From positions 1,488,001-1,552,000 of the forward strand of contig CM038912.1 of assembly GCA_021904315.1 (NCBI GenBank): a stretch of DNA of 64,000 nucleotides. Direction: 5' to 3'. Of the stretch, positions 11,898 through 24,790 are shown piece by piece. Every line of letters begins with the position of its first letter. The first letter of the stretch is position 1. The translations under genes were made by a program, and so were the position numbers. The notes below the pieces were generated by a model. That model saw nothing but the letters and a program-made list of their open reading frames with translations. It was not told where the DNA came from and made no database searches. Origin of the DNA: Sphagnum magellanicum (taxonomy: Eukaryota > Streptophyta > Sphagnopsida > Sphagnales > Sphagnaceae).

Positions 11898-12865
11898 TTT
11901 GAAGTGCATCCAGTGCATTATCTTCAAATTTCACATGTTTATGTTCATTTCCTTGCACCCTTGAGCTATTTTAAATCCTTATATTTATGATTCAATGGGT
12001 TGTACCTTATGTGTTCATTTTGATTTTGTTGCATTATGGAATTAGACCTAGATGATACTATGATTATGTGTTTGTGTTTAGAATTCATTGATTCATTGAT
12101 TTGAAATTTAAATTGAACTGAATGTCTATTGAACTTCTACTCAACTATTAAATGTTCCAATAAGTGTTTGTCATGTAGCTTGCTTACAAAAGTATTTGAA
12201 CCCTTTGTATTAGCTATTAGATCTGTGGTAGTTGAAGCAACCTTTGGAGCAATTTGTCAATTTAAGGAAGTAGCAACTATGTAGTTAAATTGCTTAATGG
12301 TTGTTTTTAAAACATTGAAAAGTAGAAAATACTTTGAAGTGTACTTAATGAGGTTTTAAGTGCTTGAAACTGAGTAGAATGGACTTATGTGTACTACTTA
12401 TCATAACATTTCATGTTGAAAAATGTTTAAGTAATTCCTTTGGGTGTTTATAAGGTTTGCTTATGATAGGACTATAGGATTGATGCTTGAATGAATCTTA
12501 TGATTATTTGTATGATCAATTATCAAAGCCCTTCTAGTTTCAAAAAGGTCAGGATGCTTAAAAGGTTCAGTTGGGTGCTTGTAGGACACTATTTAAACTC
12601 TTGTTTTTTGTCCTCCAAGTTTTCATGGTGTGCTTTCGTGACCTTCATGTCAAGTTCAATAGCTTTTCAACAAACATTATTTCCTTTAGGGTTGCAAATG
12701 GTCTATTTTGTTGATCCAATTCTTTAGACACACCTATATCTAGGTCCATTTTTGGAAATTCTCCATAATTAACCCCTCTTAGCTTCTAAGAATCATCATT
12801 ATAACTTGAATTGTCCCACTAAGAGTTTTTGGTAATGAACCAACGCTTACTTTATATGCTTTCTT

Positions 12866-13266
12866 TCAAGCAGTAAATGCAGTTGCTTTTGCCCAATTAA
12901 CTTTATGGCCTTTAGTATCTGCTATCCAACCCTTCATTAACCATAAATACAATTCATTGTTTGTGATATGGCCAGTGCTATATATCTTCCAATATAACCT
13001 TTCCAACTCCTTATGTTCTTGGGACAATAAGGGGTTGGTTGTTCTGAACTTCTGAACATTGTCAAATATTTTGGCAATGTTAGCAGTGGTGACATGAACA
13101 TTTATAATATTTGCTTTAGGATCCAACCCCTTAGCTAGTAGCTTTTTGACCTCTTCAAACAAAATTGCATTTGGAACTTGTAATCAACCCAAGGCCCTAT
13201 GGGGTACTCAATGTTTATCTCCTTCTTCCAAGGTTTTTTCTCTTTATTTAATTCCTTCCCAGTCAT
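12866..13266 (-). pseudogene. Relic of an unrecognised protein, frameshifted
   Basis: On the minus strand an ATG at 13266 opens a frame rich in Lys (MTGKELNKEKKPWKKE) that runs to the middle of the block. A different frame then continues without stop for 98 codons to 12866 (KKLLAKGLDPKANIINVHV, later ELERLYWKIYSTGHITN). The join suggests one ancient protein with a frameshift. No family recognised. Confidence 0.3.
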
Positions 13267-13329
13267 GACTTGCAACTTCTATTGAATGTGCAAACACCCA
13301 ACTATTAAGCTTGATTAGATTAAAAAATT

Positions 13330-14190
13330 ACATAGTAACCATGAACAACAAGTTATAAACAACAATTAATACTTACATGTTTTTAATCATTGTACATAGT
13401 GGCAACAAATTTAACCAACAAGAAATAATAAGTTTCACATAAAATTTCAAAGCAACTAGAAAGGGTACAAGTATTCACACCTATAGAATCATTGTTTCTC
13501 AAAGTGACTAGACAATCATTTGGGCAAGGATGAATGTACCCAATTTGCATTTAGAGAATGAACAACATCAAAGTTGCATTCATTTAATCATTTATCTATA
13601 GAGTTGCACATAACCATAAATAATTTAAGTAATCACATGAACACAAGTTGTAACCATGTGAACAATAATTGGTATGTCTTACAATATTTATATTGGTAGC
13701 AAAGAGTAAAGTCCAAATAGAATTTCAAAAAAGTAAAAAATGGGTATAATTACTTACGCCTATAGAATCACTATTTTTTGAGGTAATTAAACAATTCCAT
13801 TTAGGCAAGAATGAATGTACCCAACCAACATTCATAGAATAGCAACATCAAAGTTGTATCTAGGATATCACTATTTACAAAATTGCACATACCATAAATG
13901 ATTAAAGTAACCAATAACAAGTTGTCACCATGTGAATAATAATTCCAATACAAAATTTGTAGCAATATTTGCATTGGTAGCAAAAAATAAGGTCCACATA
14001 AAATTTGAAAAGTAAAAAATGGGTATAAGTACTTACACCTACAAAATGTGATCATGATTTTTTTAAGCAATTGAACAACCACTTAGGCAAGGATGAACGC
14101 ACCCAACCTACATTCCTATAATGAACAACATTAAAGTTGCATTTCACAACCACTATCTGCATATAGAGTTGCACATAACATAAATAATTT
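13330..14190. repeat. Tandem repeat, about 280 bp unit, three copies
   Basis: The phrase CCTATAGAATCA / CCTACAAAATG recurs at about 13481, 13760 and 14039, a 279 bp step, with matching text throughout (GGCAAGGATGAATGTACCCA, AACAACATCAAAGTTGCAT, TTGGTAGCAAA, AAAAATGGGTATAA). A fourth, more diverged copy is visible at about 14925-15110. No stable reading frame is shared by the copies. Confidence 0.7.
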
Positions 14191-16380
14191 ATGTGACCTT
14201 ATTGGGCATAAGGATGGTAAAGTATGTTAGTCAAAGACACTTGTTATGTTTTTGGAAAATATCCATAAAGTATACTTTAATGTATTGAAGCCATGAATAT
14301 TATTTAAATCAATGATAAACAATTATAAGTTATTTGACTTCATTACATAATATTGAAGAAACAAATGTTTTAATATGCATTTAAGTACATTTTTTTGAAA
14401 TGCAAGTACATGAAAGTACAACATCAATTATAATTATTATAGTTTCAAATTGATGAAGACCTAATGTGTATGGATATGATTTCAACTTTTCATTATCTAA
14501 TCATAATCTAACAAAGTTTTAATGTAAAAGTACATGGAAAATTTGAAAAGCCAACCAATTTAAAACAAATCTTTCATCCATTTTTCTTATATAAAAATTC
14601 CTCAAACTTTATGTACAACTTATAATAAATTCAATGAAGTGCTCTATGATTTCAAAATCCAATTTAAATAGGTTTTTAATATATTTTTTAATGTTAATGT
14701 TGAAAAGAGATTTTATTTGAAATAAAATGTTTTAAGGACTACTTTTTTGGCATACTTTACCATGCTCGGACCCTCTTGGATCTTATTTTCAAATTCATCT
14801 TCAAACTTAATTGTAATAGTCAAAATTGTTTGTAACATTGTGTAAGATTTAAACACAACTTGATTTTCCAAATTAGTGCCCTTAGGTCCCATGAATTGCA
14901 ACATTTAAAATTGGGTAGCAAAGATTGGTTCCCACATAAGGTTTTAACTTGATTTGTTTAATGAACTCTATTTACTCCAAAATAATTTGATTTCATTCCT
15001 TTTGAAGCAACTGCACAACCATTCATAATGACATAAACACCTAACTTACATTCACAAATGCAAAAGAACATAGCCTGCATTTATAACCACTATCCATAGC
15101 TCTACACTTAATTGAATTTCTAAATGTTGGATCTTCTTTCCATGACTTTATCAATAAGATCTAGAAACAAAAAATAGGTTGGGATATATAAGGACTCATT
15201 GCAGTTGGCAAAGGGTCATAAAGCAACTTGTAATTTATCAAGGACATGACTTCCTTGCTTGCATGATTTCACAAATCACTCTTTCCTTCTAGACTTTGTA
15301 AGGACCAACCACTTTGACATAAGGAGTCAGAAGGTTTAGTAAATAGTGTTTACCTTGAGAAAAGGAATACTCCTTTTTGGGAGCACTTGATTGCTAGTTG
15401 TAAATCACAAAGTGCTAATGGAAGCTTCTTGTCATTGGCAAGGAGTCATAGAAGCAACCTATCATTCGTCAAAACAAGCTTCTTGTCATTAGCAAGGAGT
15501 CATATAAGCAACATGCCATTTAATAAGGATAGGACCTCATTATGTACATTTCAACACTAATCACTAATCCACTTGAACTCTATTTTTGTGCTTTTGGTTG
15601 TTTCTAGAAGTAGTGCTAGAAGGATAGTAAGGATTGATTGCTTCTAAATGCATGTCTTGCATTACTGCAAGTGATTTCTCTGCATTGAAGGTAATAGAGC
15701 TAGGTTCTACATGCTTTGGTGATTTTGTTACAATAAGAAGAATCATTGCACAATAAACATGAAACATATCAACTATCCTTAATTGTAATAGAAAATGGTT
15801 TAGAATGTTTATTGAAATAGGTGGACAAGAGCATTTAAACAAAAGGAAAAGAGCAATGAGTTAAGCCATGCGAAGCTTTCCAAATCAACAATGATTGGCA
15901 TAATGTAGACAAGTCCTGGGAAAAGGTACTAAGGACAGGTCATTGAGGACAAAAAATATGACAAACAATAATGAAAAAGTCATTGCTAACCCATTGTTGA
16001 CATTTTCTAAATCCTCCATGCAAAATTAAAAGCCGTCAAGTCCCAAGACTGACATGATTTTGCAGTGGACAATATGAATGGTCTAATGCCAAGTCCCTAC
16101 AAAACAAGGCATTCTTTGTGTTCTTGTGAATGTAGTGATTTGGAACTAGGAATGTGCAGTTAGCTGTACTTCTAGCTTGTACAGCATAGTCATGCATCTT
16201 CAGAAGTGATGCACATTGTGGGTTTGGTGTCTGATAGCCTTTCATGGGAGTGTAGGATTACGCATAATGAATGTAAATTCAGCAGTCCCTCAACCAAAAG
16301 AATGTGATGTACATAACTTAAAGATTTGTAGGAGATGGTACTGATTCGTATTGCTGCTTGATGCACTGCATATGGATGGA
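14191..16380. other. Intergenic stretch without a recognisable gene
   Basis: Holds the diverged fourth tandem copy (14925-15110) and a small duplicated phrase (AGCTTCTTGTCATT plus AGCAAGGAGTCATA) at about 15424 and 15477. The upstream exons of the enoyl-ACP reductase were looked for here and not found. Confidence 0.45.
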
Positions 16381-16384
16381 ACAG

Positions 16385-18709
16385 GTGGCGTGTCACTCTC
16401 ACTTACATATTTGGCATCTGAAAGGATTATCCTGGGGTATGATTCATCTTATGATGCTTTCTGTTGCTGCTCTACATGAGATGAGACTCGCAGTTTGTAT
16501 GTGGTTGTGCACAGGAAGGAAATGATTCACATCTTGTAGACTATTTTTCTGTCTCCAAAATGTCTTCACTGTATAAAAGTCAGAGTATGTTGCATGAGCA
16601 GGTATGGTGGAGGAATGAGTTCTGCAAAGGCAGCCCTGGAGAGTGATACACGGGTAAGATTGTTCAGTCCAAAACAATAGTTTTGCACAGATACAATTTG
16701 ATGTGTGTATTGTACACAGATGAACTCCTTTCAATCCAGTGATGATGGAAAATTGTCTGGCTTCATTTGGAGGGAGGCTGTCTGCTGTATGGACTCAGAA
16801 GATACAGTGGTGTGCTTGAAGGATAAGTCTGGGCTGCAGGATGCCCCAATCACCACCCAGAGATGTAGGCCTCTATGCCTTAGGCTTAGATGCGTGCTTG
16901 TACAGGGCAAGCTAAAATGAAATGAAGCTTAACCCTACAAACATGTTACAGCTTGAACGAGGATAGAGTTGTCTTTCTTGATTCAGCTATGCCTCTTGAG
17001 TCCTAGCCAGCTTCTTCCTGTTGCTTATGCAAATGTGACATAAACTGAGGAGGCGGATTGATAAGTATTTGCCATGTGTCCTGACCATATTATCATGCAC
17101 TTACCTACACCCACTTTTGAGAGCTGATGAAGTCAGTGGCAAGTAGTGGTCACTAGTCACTGCCATTCATGATAAAGATGATGGTTGGGTACCTTATGAG
17201 TGACACTTGCAAGGTTATGACCACACTCAATTTTTCCTAGTATGTTTTTGTTTGGCCAGTCCTGACACAATAATTGCCTTCAAAGTGTTTTTTTGTAGTT
17301 TTCTCTGCTATCTCATTTTAATGTATTCTTTTCCTTTCCCTGAAATTTTTCCTCTGTACTTTCCCTTGTATCAGAAGGTAGCAGCAACTTTTGTTAATAG
17401 GCTGATTAGCACATTGACATTTAGCATTGTGAAAGTTGTCATTCTACACAAGTGATGTTGGTTTAGGACACTGCAGGTACTGGCATTTGAAGCAGGGAGG
17501 AAGCACGGCATTTGAGTCAATACCATCTCTGCAGATGAGAATGCTCACCTCAGAAACAATTTTTTTGAATGTGTGTGTTTTGTGCCATCTATTGGGGGCA
17601 TTCTGCACTGATCCTCATACATCAATCGCAGTGAAATGTCTATGACTTGTTCAGCAATCTGAAATGAAATGCTATTTCTTCCAAGCATGTTCAATACACC
17701 TAACAAGTCTTTTCACCTTTGTTTCTGCAGTTAGTGAGGTACATGCAGTTCTGTACTCATGGGCCAAGTTAGATTTTTTTGGGACCATGACCTCTGCAGT
17801 TTTAGTCTCATACTATCATATGAATCAGATACATTTGTAGATTCTATACAGTGCATTTTAGCTTGAAATTGAAGTAAGGACTTCATGCGAAACTGTGCAG
17901 GGGCCCTTGGAAGTAGGGCAGCAAAGGCAATTGGTTTCATTGATGATATGATCAACTACTCTTGTGCTAACGCACCTTTGCAGCAGGAGCTCAGATCTGG
18001 TAAATCTTCCTCTTGCTACCTCACCTCTCTTTTCAAGCTTTTAGGGCTGGTGCCTGACCTCCAGAAAAATGAGATAATTAGACTGGGAAATTTTGTTTTC
18101 TTCCTGGAAAAGGGGGAAACACAAACTGTGCATTCACCCTTAGGGTTACAGTTTCCACATCTTTTTGCATGACAAATGCACTAATTGATGTCAACTTAGC
18201 TGGGTTGTCAATATCCTAGCTGGGCTAATGGGAAAGCAGGACGAGTTACAAAGCTGGGTTATGCATTTAACCAAAACTGTGTACATTCAAGTGCTTAAAG
18301 TTGCACATCACCTTTGCTTGAAATTTTGGGCTGGGCAAGCCTTGGCATAATGCAGAAGCCATTCTAAGATGATATCTCCAACCCAGGTTCTCATCAATCT
18401 TTTTTTATAGTTTTACTTCTGGGTAAGACATCAATGCTGTGGTGGAAAGCTGCTGCCATGACTTGATGAGATTCTTTTGGTCATAATCACAACCCATTTG
18501 CCTGCACTGAAGCAACACTTTGGTGGCCTGTGCTTGCAGACAATGTTGGAAACACAGCAGCCTTCCTGGCTTCACCCCTGGCCTCTGCTATAACAGGCAC
18601 AGTGATCTATGTTGACAATGGATTGCATGCCATGGGCCTGGCAGTTGACAGCCCTTGCGTTGTGAAGGCAGCATCAGCACCCTCGGAGATGATCAATGTT
18701 CCTGCTTGA
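16385..18709 (+). pseudogene. ENR1 (MOD1)-like: Enoyl-[acyl-carrier-protein] reductase (NADH), plastid type; 5'-truncated pseudogene
   Basis: Five consecutive exons match the C-terminal half of plant plastid enoyl-ACP reductase, which carries out the last reduction in each cycle of type II fatty acid synthesis: 16385-16436, 16602-16653, 17477-17534, 17901-17999, 18540-18709. They read in order SLTYLASERIILG, YGGGMSSAKAALESDTR (with the catalytic Tyr and Lys), VLAFEAGRK, SRAAKAIGFIDDMINYS, then [19 protein letters not shown] and [16 protein letters not shown] to a stop at 18707. Intron phases fit at every junction, and nine of ten acceptor/donor sites look normal. Defects: TGA at 17513-17515 replaces a conserved Arg codon; the donor after 17534 is AT instead of GT; the N-terminal half, including the nucleotide-binding start, is absent upstream. 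Because introns remain, this is a duplicated DNA fragment, not a processed copy. Confidence 0.88.
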
Positions 18710-21640
18710 TCTGGCCCACTTTCCTCAAGCGATGTGTGCTGTCTGCTTTTAACAGTAAAATCAGGTCATTTTTTCTGACCTTGTTTGAATTTGAGGGTGG
18801 AGTGAAAAGGGTCACCATCATTTTTACTAGTTCCCTAAATACAGATTACCCACCTCTTGAGTGTCCAATCTTTGTAAAGCAACAAACAGGTAACACTTCA
18901 GTTGCCTTTGAAAAAATTCATTGAAAAAAGTGAATATTTTATAACAATGTCAAAGTGTGAACATGCCTACCCGCATGCAAGATTTGATGCCAACGCGTCC
19001 CTGATTATTTATGAACAATCTTCATGAATGTTTTATGTCAGGATCAATATTTTAATTTCACACATTTCTTTCCTTTCCATGAATTCATATGACAACCCAT
19101 CAAGCCGCCCCATCTGAAATCACTATGATTTTTTTAATCAAAATGGAAAACAAGTTCAATTTGATGTTCTTACAAAAAAATTAATTTTAGGTCTGCTTGC
19201 AGAATAGATTTATCTTGTGTAAAGTCTACAAATTCACTTGACTTTTCTTGCTCAGTTGCTCATCAGTGCATGTTCAAAGCTAGTCTAATTATTCCTCATT
19301 GTATTGACAAAGTTTTGTGTTGTCATTCCCCACTAATATTTGGTAACTGTTGTGGATGAAAAATGTCAAATTAGATAGGAAACCAAAAGTTTTGTATTGG
19401 AAATAATAGCCAAATGATGTGAAAAGTGAAATCATTCACATTTAGTTGGCAAATTGTTTTCCATTATGTGGTTATATACATTGTCATACAGTGGCCTTTG
19501 TAGAAGGTTCAAGGTATTTGCACCAGAGTTTCTTTTTTGAGCGATTTTTTGCACTGTGGTGACAAATATTTTTGAAAAACCTTCAAGGTTTCTGATTTTT
19601 GAGTGCAGTTTCGACTGAAATTAGTGTTTCTTAACATCTATTGTAATTAATTTGGAAAAAAAATCCCTGATTTACACCTCTAAGACATTGATGTTGAATA
19701 CTAAATGTAAAATTAACAGATATGGATTTAAAAATTTCAAATTGAACAAAAATTGAGGGTAATGCATGGGCACAAGATTCAAGCCAATAAGTTGATTATT
19801 TAAGAATGGTGGCCACCTTCTTTTAGATGATTGCAGGTGCAAAGCACCATATTAGTTGACTATGTGAGAGGGACCTAAAATAGCCAATAGAAATGGAAAT
19901 GTGATTTTCCCAAATAATGAATTGAAAAGGTTGAATTAGTCCATTACTTCACTTACACCAAGCCTTGCATACAAATCCTTCCTACAGTAGGGTAGAAACA
20001 CCCATCATCAAACACCCACGAGTGAGCAAACACTTAGAGAATTCAGAACTTGGCTTGTTAGTAAACATTGCACAATTGGTAACCGTTTAAAACTTGTGGT
20101 TGGTGCTTTTAAACCTTCCATTCAAGATGGGGTTTTTGTGTTCATCAAGGTTTCAAAACCATCATAAGCCAAAACATTTCACCTGTTCATTTGCCTCTTT
20201 GTGTTTGACAATGGGTAATCACTCCCCACAAATCAATATTTTTTAATGTTGAGCATTTGAACCACCTATTTTTCACTTTTTTAAAGCAAGTGGTGCATGT
20301 GCAAATGTGTTCATTTTTGTAAATGGAGTTATTTGGAACAAAGTCCACATTTGGTAATATGAGGGATGTTGTTTGTGTTTGTAGTTTGGAATGTTCAGTT
20401 ATAAGATGCACTTTAGTTTCAAATGGAAGGATATGTCTCACGAGAGGCTAGACTTTTTATTTTAACACCCCCTTCCCGCCACCTCCTTTTTACAGAAGAT
20501 TTTATCTTGCTTGTTTCAATCCCAAATGGAAGTATGTAAAAAGGCTATAAGGGTATTAGGTGAAGGGCTACTTACACCATTTGAATCTATAGGGTTGAAC
20601 ATGATGGGAGAGTGAACACCCCCTCCATGAGAGTTTAAGTTTTTGATGTTGGCCTATCTACCATAACAAAAATTTGAAAAGCCCAAAAATTGTATTTTAG
20701 AACCCAATCAGGCCTTTGATTAGGGTGTAAACTTCTAAAACTTTACAAGTCAATTTTGGTTTTCAATATTGAACATATCTCTTGAAAAATTTAAGAGGTT
20801 GGCCTTTGGTTTTGTGAATTGTTGCACTAATTCCAATTATGTATAAAATTGTAATAGGCTTGGCATTCCCATCCAACATTGGTACACATTTATCATCAAC
20901 TCAACATTTAATTTGGACCCTTGTGCAAAGCCACGTCCTCCAAAATGTCATATAGGGGATTTAATTCAACATGTGCAAGAAATGCTTAATATTTGGCATC
21001 AGAGTTTGATTGAAATATTTTGGATTGGATATTTTGCTCTGACCATTGCCAATACTTTCTTGTTGTCAACAATGTATGTTTTGACATTACATTTGTAGAT
21101 GTAGATTGGGCCTTTATTTAAGCAAGTAAATGCTCTAATTCTGACTAGATTCGCATGCAATATTATTCTTAACAAGGCTTTGATATCTAATGACATTTTC
21201 ACATTTTGTGCTAATACTAGGAACCTTTTCAGTTTCAGCAGTAATTAATTATTTTTTAAATGTCAAAATTCTCAAAATTATCTATTTGAAATCTCAAAAT
21301 TTAAAGAAATTACAAAGGAGGGAAAATTATAAACTTGGTGAAAACCTAGGAGCTTCTTGCTTCAGGTGAGTCCACCATTGTGAAGAAGGTACCCAATAAT
21401 TGACAACATTTCAATATCGCATTGGTGGAACAATATGTTTCCCCATTTTTGCAAAAAAGAAAAAGAGCAGCACTAAATGTTGTAAAAGGTCTCATTATGT
21501 TAGAGGTTTAAAGTCTAGAAAATTTACCAAAGAGTTGTCTATATTTATTGCTGAAATCTCATAAATTATATATTTTTACAGAATTTTGAAAAGTAAAATA
21601 ATTATTCAACACTGAAGTGCTGAACTTGAAAAGGTACTAC
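18710..21640. other. Intergenic region, no gene seen
   Basis: Less repetitive than the rest of the window. No exon-like, transposon or RNA signal could be supported. Short frames near 18655-18924 and 20187-20441 are probably chance. Confidence 0.5.
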
Positions 21641-21774
21641 TGGAGTTAACTAACTACCATTATACAAAGACTTGGGCAACTGAGGCTTGCAAACAACCTG
21701 CAAAGGATTTTGATGAGGCATAGGAGCTCCAAACTTTTCAGTCATGTCCAAGGTGGCGGGGTCTTAGATACTAG
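21641..21774 (-). repeat. Tandem duplicate of the P450 C-terminal tail
   Basis: Two adjacent 134 bp units, 21641-21774 and 21775-21908, are near copies. The right one is the end of the P450 last exon and its stop. The left one, now beyond the stop, still reads in the same sense as DPATLDMTEKFGAPMPHQ and on to LPKSLYNGS and a stop without interruption. It differs from the used tail (FGVTMPRQ, LPKHFYKGD). It probably comes from unequal exchange with a P450 paralogue. Confidence 0.8.
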
Positions 21775-21783
21775 TGGAGTTAA

Positions 21784-23902
21784 CTAGTCACCCTTATAAA
21801 AATGCTTGGGCAACCGAGGCTTGCAAACAACCTGTAAAGGATTTTGACGAGGCATAGTAACTCCAAACTTTTCAGTCATGTCCAAGGTGGCTGGGTCTTG
21901 GCCATTAGGCAAAGCAAAATCAAAACTTTGCATGAGGCGAGCTAAACCAATTTGCACAAATAAAAGGCCTAACATCAACCCTGGGCATTGCCTCCTACCT
22001 GTTCCGAATGGTATGAATTGGAAATGGCTTCCTAATGGATTGATTTCCGGGTTTTTGATGAATCTTTCTGGGTCAAATTCCAAAGGCCTTTCCCACCACT
22101 TTGGGTCTCTTTGGATGGCATAGATGTTGACAGACAATCGCGTACCTGCAACAAAGTCAAACCCCCCTACTGTAGTGTCTTCAAGTGCCACATGTGTAAT
22201 ACTTAGAGGGACTGGTGGATATAGGCGAAGGACCTCTTTCACCACAGCATTTAGATATGGAAGGTTAGGAATGTCACTCTCGGTCACAATCCTGTTCCTC
22301 CCAACAACCTCATTGAGTTCTGCTTGTAATTTCTTCGCACAATGGGGATGGTGTACAAGCTCTGCAATTGCCCATTCAATTGTGTTTGATGATGTATCTG
22401 TCCCGCCAAGAAGCATATCCTACAATCAAAATAACACAACCAACAAATTTAGACATCTTTCATTAACTAATTCCAAATTGATTAACAAGGTAAACAAACA
22501 AACTTGAAAGACAAGGCTCAAAATTCCAACTGTTTTAGGTGTCAAAGCTTGGTCTAATGTGATTCAACAAGAGGTGGGGTGGACATGGTTTTTGTTGTTC
22601 ACCTGGATCACAGCTTTGATACTGTTGTCAGAAAGATGGCCGGTTCCATCTTCTGCAGGTTGGGCCATTAATACATCCACAAAGTCCTCATAATGCACAT
22701 CATCATTTTTCATGTTGATGATCTTTCCGTTCTTTTTCACTTCTAGAAACTCTTGAAGCACAACATCAACCCTTGCCTTCACCTTCATCATGCGGCTTTT
22801 AAGACCTGATACAATGATGACCCACTTCAACCATGGGACAAAATCACCAATACTCCTTATTGTAACCAACTCGAGAAGATTGAAAGTCAGTTCCTTGAAC
22901 TTGGAAGCCTTGTGTTGTGCTGATGCATCAACCCCATAAAATCTGCAATATTCACACATTTTGGTCTATTTTAACAAAAAAAGGTTTCAAATAATTCAAA
23001 GATTTTTAAAAATCAAGATTTCAAAATGAAGAAAGTCATTTTAACTAAGTAATGTAATATATACCTAAACAAAGGCCACCCTTAAAAAGGGACAACGTTA
23101 TGTACTTCAATTAAAAAGGTTGTGTTTATAATCATGGTAACTACATACACACATCCAACAATGAAACTCATGGTCAAGTTGATTTGATGAATGAAAGAAA
23201 TTTTCATTTCAACAACAATTCATACAAAATATACATAAATTGTGGTTACCTTTTGTTCAACAACATGCGAGTGATATTGTTCATGGCAACATGGCGAAGC
23301 TTCATAGCTAGATCCACAATCTTTCCTTCTTCAACATCATCCATGATGGATTTGATCATTTGGTTGAATTCATCAGTTCGTGGAGGACGAAATGATTCCA
23401 AACGTTTGGTGGTGAAAAGCTCCATAGTGCAAATCTTGCGCAAATGGAGCCAATAAGGTCCATATGGTGCACCCCCAATGTTCAAATGGTTGTAGGTGAA
23501 CATATCGATAGCTGTACTGCTTTCTCTTCCAGCCCAAACTTTATCTTGGACCTTGACAAATTCTCGTGCAGCTTCAGCACTAGAAGCAACAACAAGACCC
23601 TGGGAGCCCAATCTAAGGTACATAATGGGACCATACTTCTTTGCCTCCTGCCAAAGAAAAGTATGTGCATCATTGCCCAATTGATGGATATTACCAATGA
23701 TGGGCAATGACCTAGGCCCTTGAGGCAACCTCAATTTCTTCCTTTGCGTCACAAACAACACCACAAACATTAACCCAGTGACAATGCCCACAAGTGCTAC
23801 TACAATATCACCATGCTTTCCAAATGCCCATTCCAATTTGCTTAGATTTGTTGCACTGATCCTGCCAACAGAAGATTGCCCGAACTTCGCACCCACATCC
23901 AT
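21784..23902 (-). CDS. Cytochrome P450 monooxygenase, plant A-type (CYP71 clan-like), three exons
   Basis: Exons are 23250-23902, 22603-22942 and 21784-22419, joined at GT/AG sites with matching phase (AG|A, then CAG|GAT), giving 542 residues, a normal length. The ATG at 23902 is used because the frame to its left starts with TTG, which plants do not use. In order: an N-terminal membrane anchor (about residues 30-50, VALVGIVTGLMFVVLF), the Pro-rich hinge LPQGPRSLPIIGN, the I-helix oxygen-binding motif GGTDTS near 336, ExxR (EVLR, 393-396), a PERF motif (DPERF), and the haem loop FGTGRRQCPG with the Cys ligand near 476. All key residues are present, so the enzyme should be active. It should be ER-anchored and NADPH-P450 reductase dependent. 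The C-terminal half resembles F3'H/CYP75- and CYP76-like enzymes, but family and substrate cannot be set by eye. Its tail is tandemly duplicated downstream. Confidence 0.93.
22420..22602 (-). other. P450 intron 2
   Basis: Begins with GTGAAC after CAG and ends TTGATTGTAG before GATATGCTTC on the minus strand. Phase 0. The location, just before the I-helix exon, is a usual intron position in A-type plant P450 genes. Confidence 0.85.
22943..23249 (-). other. P450 intron 1
   Basis: Donor AAAAG|GTAACC, acceptor AATATTGCAG on the minus strand, splitting an Arg codon (AG|A). AT-rich, with no sign of an element inside. Confidence 0.85.
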
Positions 23903-24213
23903 CTTCCACAAGCTTTGTGCAATTCTGCAAAATTCAATCTCCTACATGATCTATCACAATGAAGCAATTTGTCCAAAGAATTTCCTACAAGGGGTTGATC
24001 ATTTCTCACTAGTAGGAATCGAACATTACTCCTACCTTGAACATTGGTAGGATTGTAAATCATGGATCTGAAACTTATGATTTACAACCCATGTGCTATT
24101 GGGCCCAAGGTTCCTAGGTCTGCTTCATCTTCTCTTGCACGCAAGGACGTCATGCTTTGCATTTTGCCTTCGTCCTATACGTCATCAGAGAAAGACAAAA
24201 ATAGCGACGCAAA

Positions 24214-24225
24214 CCTTTTTATATT
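24214..24225 (-). promoter_or_regulatory. Candidate TATA box for the P450 gene
   Basis: The minus strand reads AATATAAAAAGG about 310 bases upstream of the ATG, inside a segment (24090-24270) that is richer in GC than its surroundings. An acceptor-like TTTTGCAG lies at about 23927-23934, so a 5'UTR intron could explain the distance. Confidence 0.35.
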
Positions 24226-24790
24226 TTTCTGACGCTGCCCTGACATAAGACATTGCCCGTTAGGGGGATAATTAGCATCTTCTACTACAGTTCTAGGAAG
24301 AACATTTTGATGCTTGTCACTACCTTACCCTAAGGTCAGTTTCGTCACTAAATAATCCTCAAAATAGTGAAATAAAATTTTGTGAAAATATGACATTGAC
24401 ATGTCGAAAATTATCATAATTATCATAGGCTAAACTCTGAATAATTTTACTACTCATATCACAACATTATAGTAGATGATGGAAAATATATATAATTTCA
24501 AAATACAAAAACTAATTCATTTTTGGAAAAAAAAAAATTATTCATTTTGTCAATGTGGAAACTGACCCTAGGCTGCGGTATAAGTTGGGGGAACGAGGTT
24601 TTCTTGGATTAGCCCAAGTTCAGTTTTTCTTAGGAAAGTTTTTTAGATGCCTGCCCTTGTTTCAGGTCAATGTCAATTTATTAATTTGATCATGGTTCTC
24701 AAATAGGTATCCAAAATAATCCATGATGCCAAATGGTTTTTTCATGGTTGACAAATTTTCTGATGAATGAGTTATCAATAAGGTATCAAC

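Noticed and set aside
16705-16920. Additional ENR exon in the 71-codon plus-strand frame
   Set aside because: It lies within the intron between retained exons 2 and 3, has no similarity to ENR, and the flanking exons join without it.
22124-22507. Plus-strand open frames across the P450 exons
   Set aside because: Antisense shadows of P450 exons 1-3.
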